A stretch of DNA of 34,155 nt from Pseudomonadota bacterium (GTDB lineage: Bacteria; Pseudomonadota; Gammaproteobacteria; Burkholderiales; Burkholderiaceae_C): the NCBI GenBank assembly GCA_963204815.1, contig CAUJHQ010000064.1, forward strand, positions 1 to 34,155, read 5' to 3'. Numbering within the stretch: position 1 is the stretch's first letter; the number at the start of each line of letters is the position of its first letter. Below are positions 23,371-32,294 of this stretch, piece by piece. The notes under the pieces are model-generated. The model had not been told where the DNA came from. It saw only the letters and a list, made by a program, of their open reading frames with translations, and searched no databases. Both the position numbers and the translations under genes were made by a program.

Positions 23371-23838
23371 TCACAAGGTGTAGCGGAACGACTTGACGTA
23401 GCCGCGGCCCGCGACGGGCTTGCCCGCACCGCCCGTGGTGAGCGGCACCACGACGTCCGACGGGTTGTCCTTCATCTTCTCGGCCGAGGTGTCGATGTGG
23501 ATCTGGTAGCCCGCATCGAGCAGGGCGTCGGCCACGTCGGCCGTGACGCGCAGGGTCGTGCCGGCACCGACGCTGGCACCGCTGATGCCGTCGACCTTCG
23601 CCTTGCCGCCGGTCGCGCGGTACCAGTCGCTCAGGTGGCGCCAGTACTTGGCCTTGGGCGCGGCGACCCACAGCGTGCTCTTGTAGGCGCCGCTGGCGTC
23701 GGTGAGGTAGATGGCGAGGTAGGCACCGTCGCCGCCGTAGTTGCTGAGCGTCGTTTCCAGCGTGACCGTGCGCGCCGAGGCGAGCGAGGGCACCGCGAGC
23801 GCGCCGGCGATGGCGGCCAGAGGCCAGGCGTGTTTCAT
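23371..23838 (-). CDS. DUF2271 periplasmic protein with candidate FMN-attachment motif
   Basis: The 155-residue product has a Sec signal peptide (MKHAWPLAAIAGALAVPSLASA) and a compact domain of the DUF2271 family (NYGGDGAYLAIYLTDASGAYKSTLWV, then KAKYWRHLSDWYRAT). At 83-89 it reads D-G-I-S-G-A-S, matching the Dxx[ST]GA[TS] motif to which ApbE attaches FMN in NqrC/RnfG-type proteins; the acceptor would be Ser89 rather than Thr. AGGAGA precedes the ATG, which overlaps the stop of the upstream PepSY gene as ATGA. Presence of apbE and a PepSY/flavoreductase in the same operon supports a role as a periplasmic flavin carrier. The family assignment rests on recognition of the sequence pattern, not a search. 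Confidence 0.83.
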   Translation of the reverse strand: MKHAWPLAAIAGALAVPSLASARTVTLETTLSNYGGDGAYLAIYLTDASGAYKSTLWVAAPKAKYWRHLSDWYRATGGKAKVDGISGASVGAGTTLRVTADVADALLDAGYQIHIDTSAEKMKDNPSDVVVPLTTGGAGKPVAGRGYVKSFRYTL

Positions 23839-24215
23839 CGTGGGTCTCCTGTCGAAGAGGTGGGTGAAGGTTCGGGGCGCGCATCGGCGCGCCCGTCGCG
23901 CTGGCGGTCGCGTTCGCGGTCGCCGGTGCGCGGGCCGTGGTCGCCGCGCTTGATGCGCACGACCTGCATCGTGGCGGGGTCGACCTTGGCCTTGAAGGGC
24001 CGGCCCTCGGCGTCGCGGCCCTTGATCTCGTAGCAGCCGTCGTCGATCTTCAGGCGCTCGAGCCTCCAGCCGTTGCGCTCGGCCAGCGCCTGCACGGCGC
24101 TGCGCGGCTGCCACGACGCGGGCGGCGCGTCGCAGTCGCTGGCGGCCCAGCCGTGGGAGCTGGCCGCGACGAGAACCGCCAGCGCGAGCCGGCGGACAGG
24201 GGAACGGTAGTGCAT
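23835..24215 (-). CDS. Small periplasmic PepSY-domain protein
   Basis: This is a 126-residue exported protein: signal peptide at 1-25 (LALAVLVAASSHGWA), then a PepSY-type domain (SAVQALAERNGWRLERLKIDDGCYEIKGRDAEGRPFKAKVDPATMQVV), and a charged tail rich in Arg, Asp and Pro. The domain includes two Cys (28 and 61) that could form a disulfide. I chose the ATG at 24215 because GGAGG lies 9 bp upstream and the signal peptide starts there; two upstream in-frame ATGs have worse context. It is the first gene of the flavinylation operon and overlaps the next gene by 4 bp. PepSY domains are thought to modulate partner proteins in the periplasm; no specific role can be read here. Confidence 0.82.
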   Translation of the reverse strand: MHYRSPVRRLALAVLVAASSHGWAASDCDAPPASWQPRSAVQALAERNGWRLERLKIDDGCYEIKGRDAEGRPFKAKVDPATMQVVRIKRGDHGPRTGDRERDRQRDGRADARPEPSPTSSTGDPR

Positions 24216-24273
24216 GGTGTGCAACCTCCGCATGGGTTCAGTGCCGAGGATGCGCCGCAAACATTAGGGAAGT

Positions 24274-24289
24274 CTTGCGGGACCGCAAG
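24274..24289. promoter_or_regulatory. Perfect palindrome upstream of the PepSY-DUF2271-apbE operon
   Basis: CTTGCGG-GA-CCGCAAG is a perfect 7-bp inverted repeat with a 2-bp centre, lying 59-74 bp upstream of the first start codon of the minus-strand operon. The placement suits an operator bound by a dimeric regulator. The regulator is not identifiable from this window. Confidence 0.5.
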
Positions 24290-24390
24290 CGCACGACCCG
24301 TCGGGCAGCCAGGAGCGTCGGCGAATCTGGTCGGCAAAGCCGGCGCTGTTCGCCGCTTCGCCGCGGCGCGCCCCGGCGCCCAATGGCGCC

Positions 24391-25212
24391 ATGGAAACTG
24401 CCGTCCGCCTGTTCCAGATCGCCTATTCGCCGGCCACGCTGGCCGCCGTGGAGCCGGGCTTCGAGGTGCTGGACAACCTGGCCAACCCGCGCCCCGACTG
24501 GTACGAGTTCTGGCCGATGCGCCGCTACCTGCGCGAGCAGCCGCTCGACGAGGCCACCTACTACGGCTTCTTCTCGCCCAAGTTCTGCAAGAAGACCCAG
24601 CTGACGGCCGAGCAGGTGCGCGCCGAGGTGCGCCGCAGCGGCGCCGACGTCGTGCTGTTCTCGCCGCAGCCCGACATGGGCGCCTTCTTCCTCAACGTCT
24701 TCGAGCAGGGCGAGACCTTCGACCCCGGCTTCATCGACGCCTACTCGGCCTTCCTCGACCACATCGGCCGCCCGGCGCCGCTGCGCCAGCTGGTGATGGA
24801 CTCGCGCCAGGTCGTGTTCAGCAACTACTTCGTCGCCAAGCCTGCCTTCTGGCGCGCCTGGCTGGCGCTCAACGAGGCGCTGTTCGAGGTCTGCGAAGGC
24901 CCGGCCACGCCGCTGCAGCAGGCGCTCACGAAGCCGACCACCTACCCCGGCAACGCGCAGCGCAAGGTCTTCCTGCAGGAGCGCGCGGCCTCGCTGCTGC
25001 TCACGCTGCAGCCGACCGCCTGGCGCAGCCACGCGGCCAACCCGTTCACGATGTGCTGGTCGATGTCGCGCTTTCGCGAGCACCCGATGGAAGCGGTGAT
25101 GAGCGACGCGCTGAAGGTCGCCTACCGCGATCAGGGCTTCCCGCAGTACCTGCAGGCCTACCTGCAGCTGCGCGAACGCTTCCGCAACGGCACGCTGCCG
25201 GCGGCCGCCTGA
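24391..25212 (+). CDS. Protein of unknown function next to a glycan cluster (273 aa)
   Basis: The 273-residue product is soluble, with no signal peptide or membrane span. It is rich in aromatic residues (YYGFFSPKFCKKTQ, DMGAFFLNVFEQGETFDPGFIDAYSAF, NPFTMCWSMSRF). I do not recognise catalytic motifs. Proteins with a YYGFFSPKF-type segment are, to my recollection, found as hypothetical proteins near LPS or glycosyltransferase genes, which would fit its position facing the glycan operon. Codon use and base composition match the neighbours. The start is the first ATG of the frame; no clear Shine-Dalgarno is visible. Its 3' end is 22 bp from the convergent glycosyltransferase stop. Confidence 0.75.
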   Translation: METAVRLFQIAYSPATLAAVEPGFEVLDNLANPRPDWYEFWPMRRYLREQPLDEATYYGFFSPKFCKKTQLTAEQVRAEVRRSGADVVLFSPQPDMGAFFLNVFEQGETFDPGFIDAYSAFLDHIGRPAPLRQLVMDSRQVVFSNYFVAKPAFWRAWLALNEALFEVCEGPATPLQQALTKPTTYPGNAQRKVFLQERAASLLLTLQPTAWRSHAANPFTMCWSMSRFREHPMEAVMSDALKVAYRDQGFPQYLQAYLQLRERFRNGTLPAAA

Positions 25213-25234
25213 AGCGGCGGCCGACGCGGGCCGA

Positions 25235-26251
25235 TCAGGCCGCGGCGGGCTCGGCGGCCGGCGCCACGCGCGCGGCGAGTTCGGGCGCCACGGCGTGTGG
25301 CACCATCGCGACGGCGTAGCGCAGCCACTCGTCCTGCACGCGGTCGGCGGCGCCCGGCGCGCCGGCGCGGAAGGCCTGCAGCGCACCGCACAGCGGCGCC
25401 AGCTCAGGCAGCGCGCCGTAGCGCTTGAGCGCCAGCCCGCCGAGGAACTGCGCGCAGCGCTGCACCTGCGCGTCGTCGATCAGGCCACGGCGCCGGCTCT
25501 CCAGCGCCAGCGGCAGCCAGGCGCAGGTCGACAGCTTCATCATCGTGCCCATGGTCTGCGCGCTGTGCTGCTGCGCGCTGCTGCGGAAGCAGCCGAGGTG
25601 CTCGTTGACCAGCGCGAGCGGCGCATCGAGGCTGCCGCGCAGGAAAGTGCCCAGGTCCTCCAGGCCGACGGTGGGCACGTCGCCCAGCCGCGGCAGCGTG
25701 ATGCCGGGCACCAGGTCGGCATGCATCACGGTGTTCGAGAACTCGCCCAGCCAGTTCGTCGGCGCGCCGATCGTGGTCGCGAACAGCACCGGCGCCGGCA
25801 GCGCGAGCAGGCGCGCCGGGTGCGTGCTGACGGCTTCCGGCGCGTTGGCGCGCAGCAGCGGCTGGCCGTCCTCGGCCGAGCGCCAGCGCAGGCTGACGCT
25901 GACGCGGCAGTCGCTCTGCGCCGCCGCCTGAAGGTGCCGTTCGTAGAAGGTGGGGAAGACGATGTCGTCGTCGAACAGCAGGTGCACGCGCTCGCTGCGG
26001 CCGGCCCACAGCTTCACGAGGTGCGTGACGTTGGCGTGGGCGCCGCGGCACGGTCCGCGCACGACTTCGAGCTTCAGCTTCTCGCAGCGCGCGGCCAGCG
26101 GCTCGGCCTGCAGCACGCGCAGGAAATCGGCGTTCGGGCTGTCGTCGGACAGCAGCACGGCGTCGGCCTTCACCGTCTGGTGCTCCAGCGCCGCAAGCAG
26201 CGACGGCAGGAACTGCACCTTGAAGGCCGGGATCAGCGTGACGAGCTTCAT
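25235..26251 (-). CDS. GT2-like glycosyltransferase
   Basis: The 338-residue product begins [27 protein letters not shown], the usual first strand and helix of a GT-A (family 2-like) glycosyltransferase, and has [11 protein letters not shown] for nucleotide binding and LLFDDDIVF (Asp94-96) as the metal-binding DxD. The C-terminal half is less typical ([38 protein letters not shown]). There is no membrane span, so it should act at the cytoplasmic face of the membrane. Its start overlaps the stop of the upstream aminotransferase by 4 bp (ATGA), and it is the last gene of the operon. The natural inference is that it transfers the amino sugar made by the preceding genes; donor and acceptor are unknown. 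Confidence 0.82.
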   Translation of the reverse strand: MKLVTLIPAFKVQFLPSLLAALEHQTVKADAVLLSDDSPNADFLRVLQAEPLAARCEKLKLEVVRGPCRGAHANVTHLVKLWAGRSERVHLLFDDDIVFPTFYERHLQAAAQSDCRVSVSLRWRSAEDGQPLLRANAPEAVSTHPARLLALPAPVLFATTIGAPTNWLGEFSNTVMHADLVPGITLPRLGDVPTVGLEDLGTFLRGSLDAPLALVNEHLGCFRSSAQQHSAQTMGTMMKLSTCAWLPLALESRRRGLIDDAQVQRCAQFLGGLALKRYGALPELAPLCGALQAFRAGAPGAADRVQDEWLRYAVAMVPHAVAPELAARVAPAAEPAAA

Positions 26252-27375
26252 GCGGCGGCGAGCGTGCGCGCGGGCTGGCCGATGTCCTGCAGCGCGCCGC
26301 GCACGGCGGCGGCGATGCGCTCGGCGTCGTCGAGCGCCAGGTGCGGGCCGATCGGCAGGCTCAGCACCTCGCGCGCCCAGGCCTCGGCGGCCGGCAGCGC
26401 GGGCCAGGCCGTGCCGGCGTAGGCGCGCTGGCGGTGGCAGGCGGTCGGGTAGTGCACGAGGCTGGCGACGCCACGCGCCTTCAGCGCCGCCTGCAGCGCG
26501 TCGCGCGCCGGCGTGCGGATCACGTAGAGGTGCCAGACCGGCTCGTTGCCGGCCTGCACCGCCGGCAGGCCGATCGGCAGGCCCTGCAGCGCGGCCGTCA
26601 GGCGGGCGGCGAAGCCGCGGCGGTGCGCGTTCTCGGTGTCCAGGTGCGGCAGCTTGGCGCGCAGCACGGCGGCCTGCAGTTCGTCGAGCCGCGAGTTCAC
26701 GCCCTGCAGGTCGTGCCGGTACTTGACGGCGCTGCCGTAGTTGCGCAGTTCGCGCAGCTTCGCGGCGAGCGCGGCATCGGCGGTGACGATGGCGCCACCG
26801 TCGCCCAGCGCGCCGAGGTTCTTGCCGGGGTAGAAGCTGAACGCCGCGGCATGGCCCAGGCTGCCGGTGCGGCGGCCGCGGTGGCGCGCGCCGTGCGCCT
26901 GTGCGGCGTCTTCCAGCACCTTGAGGCCGTGGCGTTCGGCGACGGCCATGATGGGCGTCATGTCGGCCGGCTGGCCGTACAGGTGCACCGGCACGATGGC
27001 CTTCGTGCGCGGCGTGATGGCCGCTTCCAGGCGCGCCGGGTCGAGGTTGCCGGTGCGCGCATCGGGCTCCACCGGCACCAGCGTGGCGCCGGCCTGCGTG
27101 GCCGCCAGCCAGGTGGCGATGAAGGTGTGCGAAGGCACGATGACCTCGTCGCCCGGGCCCACGCCCCAGGCGCGCAGCACGAGGTGCAGCGCGTCCAGCC
27201 CGTTGGCCACGGCCACGCAGTGCGGCGCTTCGCAGTAGGCGGCGAACTCGGCCTCGAAGGCTTCGTTCTCGGCGCCGAGCACGTACCAGCCGCTGGCCAG
27301 CACGCGGTCGGCGGCGGCGCGGATCGCCGGCTCGTGCGCGGCGTTGATGCGCCTCAGGTCCAGGAACTCGATCAT
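26248..27375 (-). CDS. DegT/DnrJ/EryC1 sugar aminotransferase (FdtB/QdtB type)
   Basis: This 375-residue PLP enzyme of the DegT family would transaminate a dTDP-3-keto-6-deoxyhexose to the 3-amino sugar. Landmarks are [15 protein letters not shown] at the start, [15 protein letters not shown], the active-site Asp/Gln/His run LEDAAQAHG at 154-162, and the Schiff-base lysine in [14 protein letters not shown] (Lys185). [11 protein letters not shown] and the H-Y-P-T segment near the C-terminus are also typical. The ATG at 27375 overlaps the stop of the ketoisomerase gene by 4 bp. The pairing with an FdtA/QdtA-type isomerase points to position-3 amination (Fuc3N or Qui3N) rather than position 4. 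Confidence 0.9.
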   Translation of the reverse strand: MIEFLDLRRINAAHEPAIRAAADRVLASGWYVLGAENEAFEAEFAAYCEAPHCVAVANGLDALHLVLRAWGVGPGDEVIVPSHTFIATWLAATQAGATLVPVEPDARTGNLDPARLEAAITPRTKAIVPVHLYGQPADMTPIMAVAERHGLKVLEDAAQAHGARHRGRRTGSLGHAAAFSFYPGKNLGALGDGGAIVTADAALAAKLRELRNYGSAVKYRHDLQGVNSRLDELQAAVLRAKLPHLDTENAHRRGFAARLTAALQGLPIGLPAVQAGNEPVWHLYVIRTPARDALQAALKARGVASLVHYPTACHRQRAYAGTAWPALPAAEAWAREVLSLPIGPHLALDDAERIAAAVRGALQDIGQPARTLAAA

Positions 27376-27821
27376 GCGGCGCTCCCCCAGCGGGCGCGCA
27401 TGAACTCGCCGTAGTCGCGGTAGTAGTCGGCCTCGTCGTAGCGGTTGGAGGCCAGCACCATGCAGACCGAGCCAGACGAGAAGTTGTCGAGCTCGCGCCA
27501 GATCATCGGGCAGACGTAGAGCCCGGTGTAGCTGCGGTTCAGGTGCACGCGCTTGCGGTCGCGGCCGTCGTCGAGCACGACGTCGAAGCTGCCGCTCATC
27601 GCCACGATCAGCTGGCGCAGCCCGCGGTGCGCGTGGCCGCCGCGTTCGCTGCCGCCAGGCACGTCGTAGAGGTAGTAGACGCGCTGGATGTCGAAGTCGA
27701 CGTGCGAGCCGCCTTCGATGAAGGTGAGATTGCCGCGCGGGTCCTGCACCTTCGGCAGGTCGATCAGCCGGCATTCCTGCAGGCTGTATTGCGCGTTGAA
27801 CGGAAAGTCTCTGGCGGCCAT
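27372..27821 (-). CDS. dTDP-4-keto-6-deoxyglucose 3,4-ketoisomerase (FdtA/QdtA/WxcM-like)
   Basis: This 149-residue cupin converts dTDP-4-keto-6-deoxyglucose to the 3-keto isomer, the step before 3-transamination. Family landmarks are [32 protein letters not shown], the His pair in RGGHAHR (60-66), [11 protein letters not shown], and [19 protein letters not shown] followed by [14 protein letters not shown]. Length and motif order match single-domain FdtA/QdtA proteins. Which epimer is made (galacto, FdtA; gluco, QdtA) cannot be told reliably by eye. GGAGGGG precedes the ATG at 27821. A 90-bp gap with a GC hairpin separates it from the upstream acyltransferase, the only sizeable gap in this operon. 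Confidence 0.92.
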   Translation of the reverse strand: MAARDFPFNAQYSLQECRLIDLPKVQDPRGNLTFIEGGSHVDFDIQRVYYLYDVPGGSERGGHAHRGLRQLIVAMSGSFDVVLDDGRDRKRVHLNRSYTGLYVCPMIWRELDNFSSGSVCMVLASNRYDEADYYRDYGEFMRARWGSAA

Positions 27822-27864
27822 GGGCAGCGCCCCTCCGGCGTGACGTGTATGGCTTCGATTGGAG

Positions 27865-27886
27865 CGCCGCGCGCCGCGGCGCGGCG
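27865..27886 (-). repeat. Intra-operon GC hairpin
   Basis: CGCCGCGC (27865-27872) and GCGCGGCG (27879-27886) form an 8-bp GC-only stem with a 6-nt loop in the gap between the acyltransferase and ketoisomerase genes. No T-tract follows on either strand, so an RNA-processing, stabilising or attenuating element is more likely than a terminator. Confidence 0.4.
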
Positions 27887-27911
27887 GCCGGAAATGGCGG
27901 CGAAACCCGGT

Positions 27912-28595
27912 TCAGTCCGCAGCCAGCAGCTCTTCGGGCCGCACCTTGCGCACGGCGCGGATCGGGTCGCCCAGGTACAGCACGCGCGGCAGCAGTTCGC
28001 CGCGGATCGCGCTGCCGGCGCCGACCACGGTCTCGCAGCCGACCTTGCTGTCCGGGTAGGCCAGCACGCGGGCGCCGATGCGCGCGCGGTCGCCGATGTC
28101 GACGCCGCGGAAGTCGGGCCGGATCTGCGGCCGCGCGAAGCTGAGCGCGATGTCGCTGACCGACAGGAAGCCCGGGCCGATGAAGACCTGGTCGCCGATG
28201 CGCGAGAAGTCGCCCACCTGGCACTGGCCGTGGATCGAGCAGCCGCGGCCGATGACGACGTCGTTGACGATGCAGCTGTTGACGCCGATCGACGTGCCGT
28301 CGCCGACGCGCACGTGGCGCAGCAGCACCGCGCCGTGCCAGACGCGCACGCCCTCGCCCAGCACCACGTCGTGGTAGACGGTGGCGCCGCTGGCGATGGT
28401 GCAGCGCGCGCCGATCACGGTGGCGGCGTTCTCGCCCGGCACGTGGCCGCGGCCGACCACGGCGCCGGCCTGCAGCACGCTGCCGGCGCCGACCACCGTG
28501 CCCGGGCCGACCCAGGCGCCGGCCTCGACGACCACGCCGTCGGCGAGTTCGGCGCTCGCGTCCACGTGCGCCAGCGGGGAGACCTGGCGTGCCAT
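27912..28595 (-). CDS. Hexapeptide-repeat (left-handed beta-helix) acyltransferase
   Basis: The 227-residue product is nearly all hexapeptide repeats ([LIV]-G-x-x-x-x), for example [41 protein letters not shown] and [20 protein letters not shown], so it forms a trimeric left-handed beta-helix that uses acyl-CoA or acyl-ACP. Its position next to the ketoisomerase and aminotransferase suggests it N-acylates the 3-amino sugar, like FdtC/QdtC. It is somewhat unusual in being preceded in the operon by acid-reduction and ligase genes, which implies a non-acetyl acyl group. The start at 28595 overlaps the stop of the LuxE-LuxC gene by one base (TGATG). Serine- or O-acetyltransferase function is the main alternative. 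Confidence 0.86.
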   Translation of the reverse strand: MARQVSPLAHVDASAELADGVVVEAGAWVGPGTVVGAGSVLQAGAVVGRGHVPGENAATVIGARCTIASGATVYHDVVLGEGVRVWHGAVLLRHVRVGDGTSIGVNSCIVNDVVIGRGCSIHGQCQVGDFSRIGDQVFIGPGFLSVSDIALSFARPQIRPDFRGVDIGDRARIGARVLAYPDSKVGCETVVGAGSAIRGELLPRVLYLGDPIRAVRKVRPEELLAAD

Positions 28596-31156
28596 CAGAA
28601 CGGCCCTCCGAGCGACACCCAGCGCACCAGGCGGTCCATCGGGTACAGGCCGTCCCAGGGGGCGTCGAAATGCGTCATGCGGCCGACGTCGGGGAAGCGC
28701 TCGGCACCGCACGCCGCGGCCTCGTTCGCGAAGGCCATCTTGCGCGCGCCGTCCATCGCCAGGCCGATGGTCTGGATGCCCGGGTGCGCCAGCGCGGCAG
28801 CCTGCTGGATGTCGTCGACCGCGCGCACGGTGATCACGCGCGAGTAGCAGGCCTCGGCCAGCGTCGGCGCGGCCGGCTCGTCGTAGAGCACGGTCCACGT
28901 GGTGCCGGCGGAGCGGAACAGCTCACCCGTCAGTTCGTGGCGCATGCGCAGCGCTTCCACCTTGGCGGCGGTGCCGGCGTCCACCGGCGCCTTCGGGATG
29001 CGCACCGCCGCGCGCGCCATCTCGTCGGCCAGCCGTTCGGCGAACTGCAGCGGCGTCGCGGCCGCGCCGCCCTTCTCGACGAAGATCGTGTGCGGCGAGG
29101 CGCAGGCGTACTGGTCGAACACCGACGCGTCGGTGGCCGCCTGGCGGGCCAGCCGGCGCAGCGCGCGTTCGTTCGCCAGCGCGTCGCGGCCGATCGCCAT
29201 GTACGACAGCTTGGGCCCGAAGACGATGTCCTCGGTGCCGTAGCGGCGCGGCAGCGCCAGGATGGTCTCGATGGCCTCGCGGCCGCCCCAGGCCAGGCGC
29301 ACGTCGCCGGCGGTGGACAGCGCCTCGGCGCTCGCAACGTCGTCGCGCGGGAAGTAGACGACGGCGATCGTCGCCAGCACGTCGTCGCCGCGCAGCACGC
29401 GGCCGGCGTGGGTGGTGACTTCGAGGCCGCGGAAGGTCTGCAGCAGCGCCGGCAGCACGGCGGCGAAGCTGCTCGGCGCCTTCAGCAGGTTGGCGTTGCG
29501 CGTGAGGATGGCCTGCGCCACGCCCAGCATGCCCAGCAGCGGCACGTTGCCGGCCAGCCAGTGCACGACGAGGCCGCGCGCCTGCGCCTTCACGAGGCGG
29601 CGGTTCCAGCCCGGCTCGGGCACGAAGCCGTCGAGCACGCCGCGCGCGCCGCCGAGCGACGCGTCCGCCATGCGGCGCAGCGCCGGCGCAGCGCACCAGC
29701 CGGCCAGGAACTGCAGGCCGATGTGGCGCAGCGGCGCCAGCGCGCTGCCAGGTTCGAGCCAGCGCGCGGCGGCGGCGCCGATCAGCGCCGCGAGTTCGTC
29801 GACCGAGTAGGCGTCGAGCCGCGCGCGCTCGCGGCGCAGCCGCGCGGCGAGTTCGCCGAGGTCGCCGGCATCGGGCAGCGCGGCGAGGTCGATCGGGCGC
29901 ATCAGGTCGCCGCCGGCGTGGTGGCCGCTGGCGTCGAACAGCAGCTTCGGCCGGCCGGCCGCGCGGACCGGCGCCGTTGGCGTGGGGGCGGCCTGCGCGG
30001 CACGCGCCGGCGTCGCGACCTTGTCGCCGAGGATGTCGCCGCAGCCGCGCACCTCGGCCTGGCGCGCGCGGCCCAGCACGCGGAAGTGCGTACCCTGGGC
30101 GTCGCGCCGCGTGACGACGCCGACGTCGTCGGTCAGCACCGCGAGGCCGGGGTACGAGTACGGCAGCGGCGTCACGAACTCCAGCAGCCCGGCTTCGCCG
30201 TCAGGCTGCGGCTCGAAGGTCTCGGGGTTGCGTACCACCACCTCGGCGAACACCGGCGTGCACTTCTCGCCCGGCGCGAGGTCGGGGTAGGTCACGCCCA
30301 TCTGCTCGGTGAAGCCGTAGAAGTCGTGCACGTCGGTCGGCGCGATGCCGAAGACCTGCGCGGCGGCGGCGTCGAAGGCCTCGCGCGAGACGCTCTGGTC
30401 GGCCAGCTTCTTCCAGCCGCCGATGTGCACGAGCTTGGACCCCGGCGGCAGCGCGAAGCGGCGGCCGGCGGCGGCCAGCGGCGCCAGCACCTGCGCGTAG
30501 AGCACGAAGGTGAAGCCGAACACGACCACGGGCTCGTGGGCGACGGCGTGCGCGGCCAGCGTTTCGTCGAGCGCTTCGGCGTCGAGCTCGATGCGGCCCT
30601 TCGCGTCTTCCAGCGGCCGCATCACGTAGCGCACCTCGCGCGCCAGGTTCAGGAAGCCGCGCACGGCGGCACCGCGCGCGCCCACCGCCTCGATCGGCGC
30701 CGTGCGCGGGTCGACGTCGACGACGACGAAGGGCCGCCGCGTGCCGCCCAGCACCGCGGCCATCACGGCGGCGAGCGTGCGCACCTGGCGGCGCGCCGTG
30801 AGCTTGTCGACCAGCACCGTGCTCGGCACGCCGCTGGTGGCCGACGAGCGCAGCCGCGTGTGCACCTGCTCGGGCGCCACCGACGCGAGCAGTTCGCCGT
30901 TGTCCTTGAAGGCCTGCACCGGCAGGAAGGGCAGATCCTCCGGCGCCGCGAAGGCGTGCCGCGGCCCGAAGCCGCGCCGCGTGGCGAGCCGGCGGTAGGC
31001 GGCGCAGGCGGCGAAGTGGTGGGCGTGCGCCTCGTTCAGCGCCGCCATCAGCGCGGCGCGCTTGGCCGCAGGCTCGGTGCCGAAGACCGGCAGCGCGAGC
31101 AGCGCGTCGAAGGCGGCGGTGGTGGCCGGCGGCGGGGCGAGCGTGTCAGTCGGCAT
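28595..31156 (-). CDS. LuxE-LuxC fusion: acyl-protein synthetase / acyl reductase
   Basis: This 853-residue protein joins two parts of the bacterial luminescence fatty-acid-reductase system. Residues about 10-385 are LuxE-like: an acid is activated with ATP (SSATSG at 104-109, YGFTEQMG at 280-287), and Cys372 in RGCGD is a candidate acyl-accepting residue near the domain end, as in LuxE. A Pro/Ala linker (about 380-400) leads to a LuxC-like NADPH-dependent acyl reductase, with [14 protein letters not shown] near 532-544, NLLKAPSSF, and the catalytic Cys685 in Q-Y-A-C-A-S-P. Together they would reduce a carboxylic acid to an aldehyde. There is no luxAB, so bioluminescence is not implied. The start overlaps the upstream dehydrogenase by 11 bp. 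Confidence 0.88.
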   Translation of the reverse strand: MPTDTLAPPPATTAAFDALLALPVFGTEPAAKRAALMAALNEAHAHHFAACAAYRRLATRRGFGPRHAFAAPEDLPFLPVQAFKDNGELLASVAPEQVHTRLRSSATSGVPSTVLVDKLTARRQVRTLAAVMAAVLGGTRRPFVVVDVDPRTAPIEAVGARGAAVRGFLNLAREVRYVMRPLEDAKGRIELDAEALDETLAAHAVAHEPVVVFGFTFVLYAQVLAPLAAAGRRFALPPGSKLVHIGGWKKLADQSVSREAFDAAAAQVFGIAPTDVHDFYGFTEQMGVTYPDLAPGEKCTPVFAEVVVRNPETFEPQPDGEAGLLEFVTPLPYSYPGLAVLTDDVGVVTRRDAQGTHFRVLGRARQAEVRGCGDILGDKVATPARAAQAAPTPTAPVRAAGRPKLLFDASGHHAGGDLMRPIDLAALPDAGDLGELAARLRRERARLDAYSVDELAALIGAAAARWLEPGSALAPLRHIGLQFLAGWCAAPALRRMADASLGGARGVLDGFVPEPGWNRRLVKAQARGLVVHWLAGNVPLLGMLGVAQAILTRNANLLKAPSSFAAVLPALLQTFRGLEVTTHAGRVLRGDDVLATIAVVYFPRDDVASAEALSTAGDVRLAWGGREAIETILALPRRYGTEDIVFGPKLSYMAIGRDALANERALRRLARQAATDASVFDQYACASPHTIFVEKGGAAATPLQFAERLADEMARAAVRIPKAPVDAGTAAKVEALRMRHELTGELFRSAGTTWTVLYDEPAAPTLAEACYSRVITVRAVDDIQQAAALAHPGIQTIGLAMDGARKMAFANEAAACGAERFPDVGRMTHFDAPWDGLYPMDRLVRWVSLGGPF

Positions 31157-32294
31157 GCTGGAGCACCCGGCGCACGAGCGCCGGCGTCACGGGAATCGGG
31201 TTGGCGGCGGCGCAGGGGTCGGCCAGCGCGCCGGCGGTGATCGTCTCGAAGGCGTCGCGCCACTGCGCGGCACCGCCCGGCAGCGCGGCGGCCAGGCTGC
31301 CCAGGCCGAGTTCGGCGGTCAGCGCGCGCACGCGGGCGATCAGCGCCGCCGCGTCGGCCAGGCCGACGCGCTGCGCCAGCCGCGTGAGCTTGGCGGCGAC
31401 GGCCGCGTCCTCGGCGTTCGCCTGCAGCGCCGGCGCGAGCAGCAGCCCGCAGGCCTGGCCGTGGCCGAGGCCGAGCGCGCCGAGCTGGTGGGCGATGGCG
31501 TGGCCGATGCCCGGCACCTTCAGGTTCTGCGCCCAGCCCGCCATCGCGGCGGCGACCTGCACTTCCAGCACGGTGGCCGCGTCGTCGGGCCGCGCCACGG
31601 CGCGTGGCAGGTGTTCGAACAGCGCCGCCACCGCGCTCTCGGCGAAGTGGTCGGCCATCGGGTTGGCGTGGCGCGACAGCGCGCCTTCGAGCGCGTGCGC
31701 CAGCGCGTCGGCGCCGGCGGCGGCCATCGCCTTCGGCGGCACGCGGGCCAGCAGTTCGGGGTCGAGCACCACGACGTCGGGCAGCAGCGTGTGCGAGACG
31801 ACGGCGTGCTTGCGCCCGTCCTCCAGCGCCAGCACGGCGGCCGAGCTGACCTCGCTGCCGGTGCCGGCGGTGGTGGGCACGGCGACGAAGCGCGCCTGGC
31901 CGCGCAGGTCGGGCAGCGCGAACGGGCGCAGCAGGCGTTCGATCTCGAGATCCGGGTGTTCGTGCAGCGCCCAGACGATCTTCGCGCCGTCGATCGCCGA
32001 GCCGCCGCCGACGGCGACGATCCAGTCCGGCCGCACGCGCGCCACCTCGGCGAGCACCGGGCGCAGCGCGGCGAGCGTCGGTTCGCCCGACGGCAGCGTG
32101 ATCGCGTGCAACTCGAGCGTGCCGATGGCGCGCTGCAGGCGCTGCATCAGATCGGGCTGCGCCGCCACCGACGGCGACACCAGCAACGCGGTGCGCGCGG
32201 CGCCCAGCGCACGCAGCGCACCGGTGCTGCCGGCGCCCATGAACATCTCGCCGGCGCCGAAGAAGCGCGGCAGCGGCACCCGCAGCTTAAGCAT
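31146..32294 (-). CDS. Iron-containing (group III) alcohol dehydrogenase
   Basis: The 382-residue product is a group III dehydrogenase. The NAD(P)-binding motif is GGGSAID at 96-102, followed by PTTAGTGSEVSS at 140-151 and the metal-binding residues Asp196, His200, His265 or His269, and His278 in GADALAHALEG, GIGHAIAHQLGALGLGHG. The family interconverts aldehydes and alcohols, including 4-hydroxybutyrate/succinate semialdehyde. Lying between the carboxylate-activating ligase and the LuxE-LuxC reductase, it probably acts on the aldehyde that the fusion makes. The ATG at 32294 overlaps the ligase stop by 8 bp; the longer upstream frame lies inside the ligase gene and was rejected. Substrate cannot be assigned from sequence. 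Confidence 0.9.
   Translation of the reverse strand: MLKLRVPLPRFFGAGEMFMGAGSTGALRALGAARTALLVSPSVAAQPDLMQRLQRAIGTLELHAITLPSGEPTLAALRPVLAEVARVRPDWIVAVGGGSAIDGAKIVWALHEHPDLEIERLLRPFALPDLRGQARFVAVPTTAGTGSEVSSAAVLALEDGRKHAVVSHTLLPDVVVLDPELLARVPPKAMAAAGADALAHALEGALSRHANPMADHFAESAVAALFEHLPRAVARPDDAATVLEVQVAAAMAGWAQNLKVPGIGHAIAHQLGALGLGHGQACGLLLAPALQANAEDAAVAAKLTRLAQRVGLADAAALIARVRALTAELGLGSLAAALPGGAAQWRDAFETITAGALADPCAAANPIPVTPALVRRVLQHAD

Noticed and set aside
20423-23396. Plus-strand frames opposite apbE and the flavoreductase
   Set aside because: They are Arg/Ala/Gly-rich antisense shadows, while the minus strand has clear ApbE, flavodoxin and reductase motifs.
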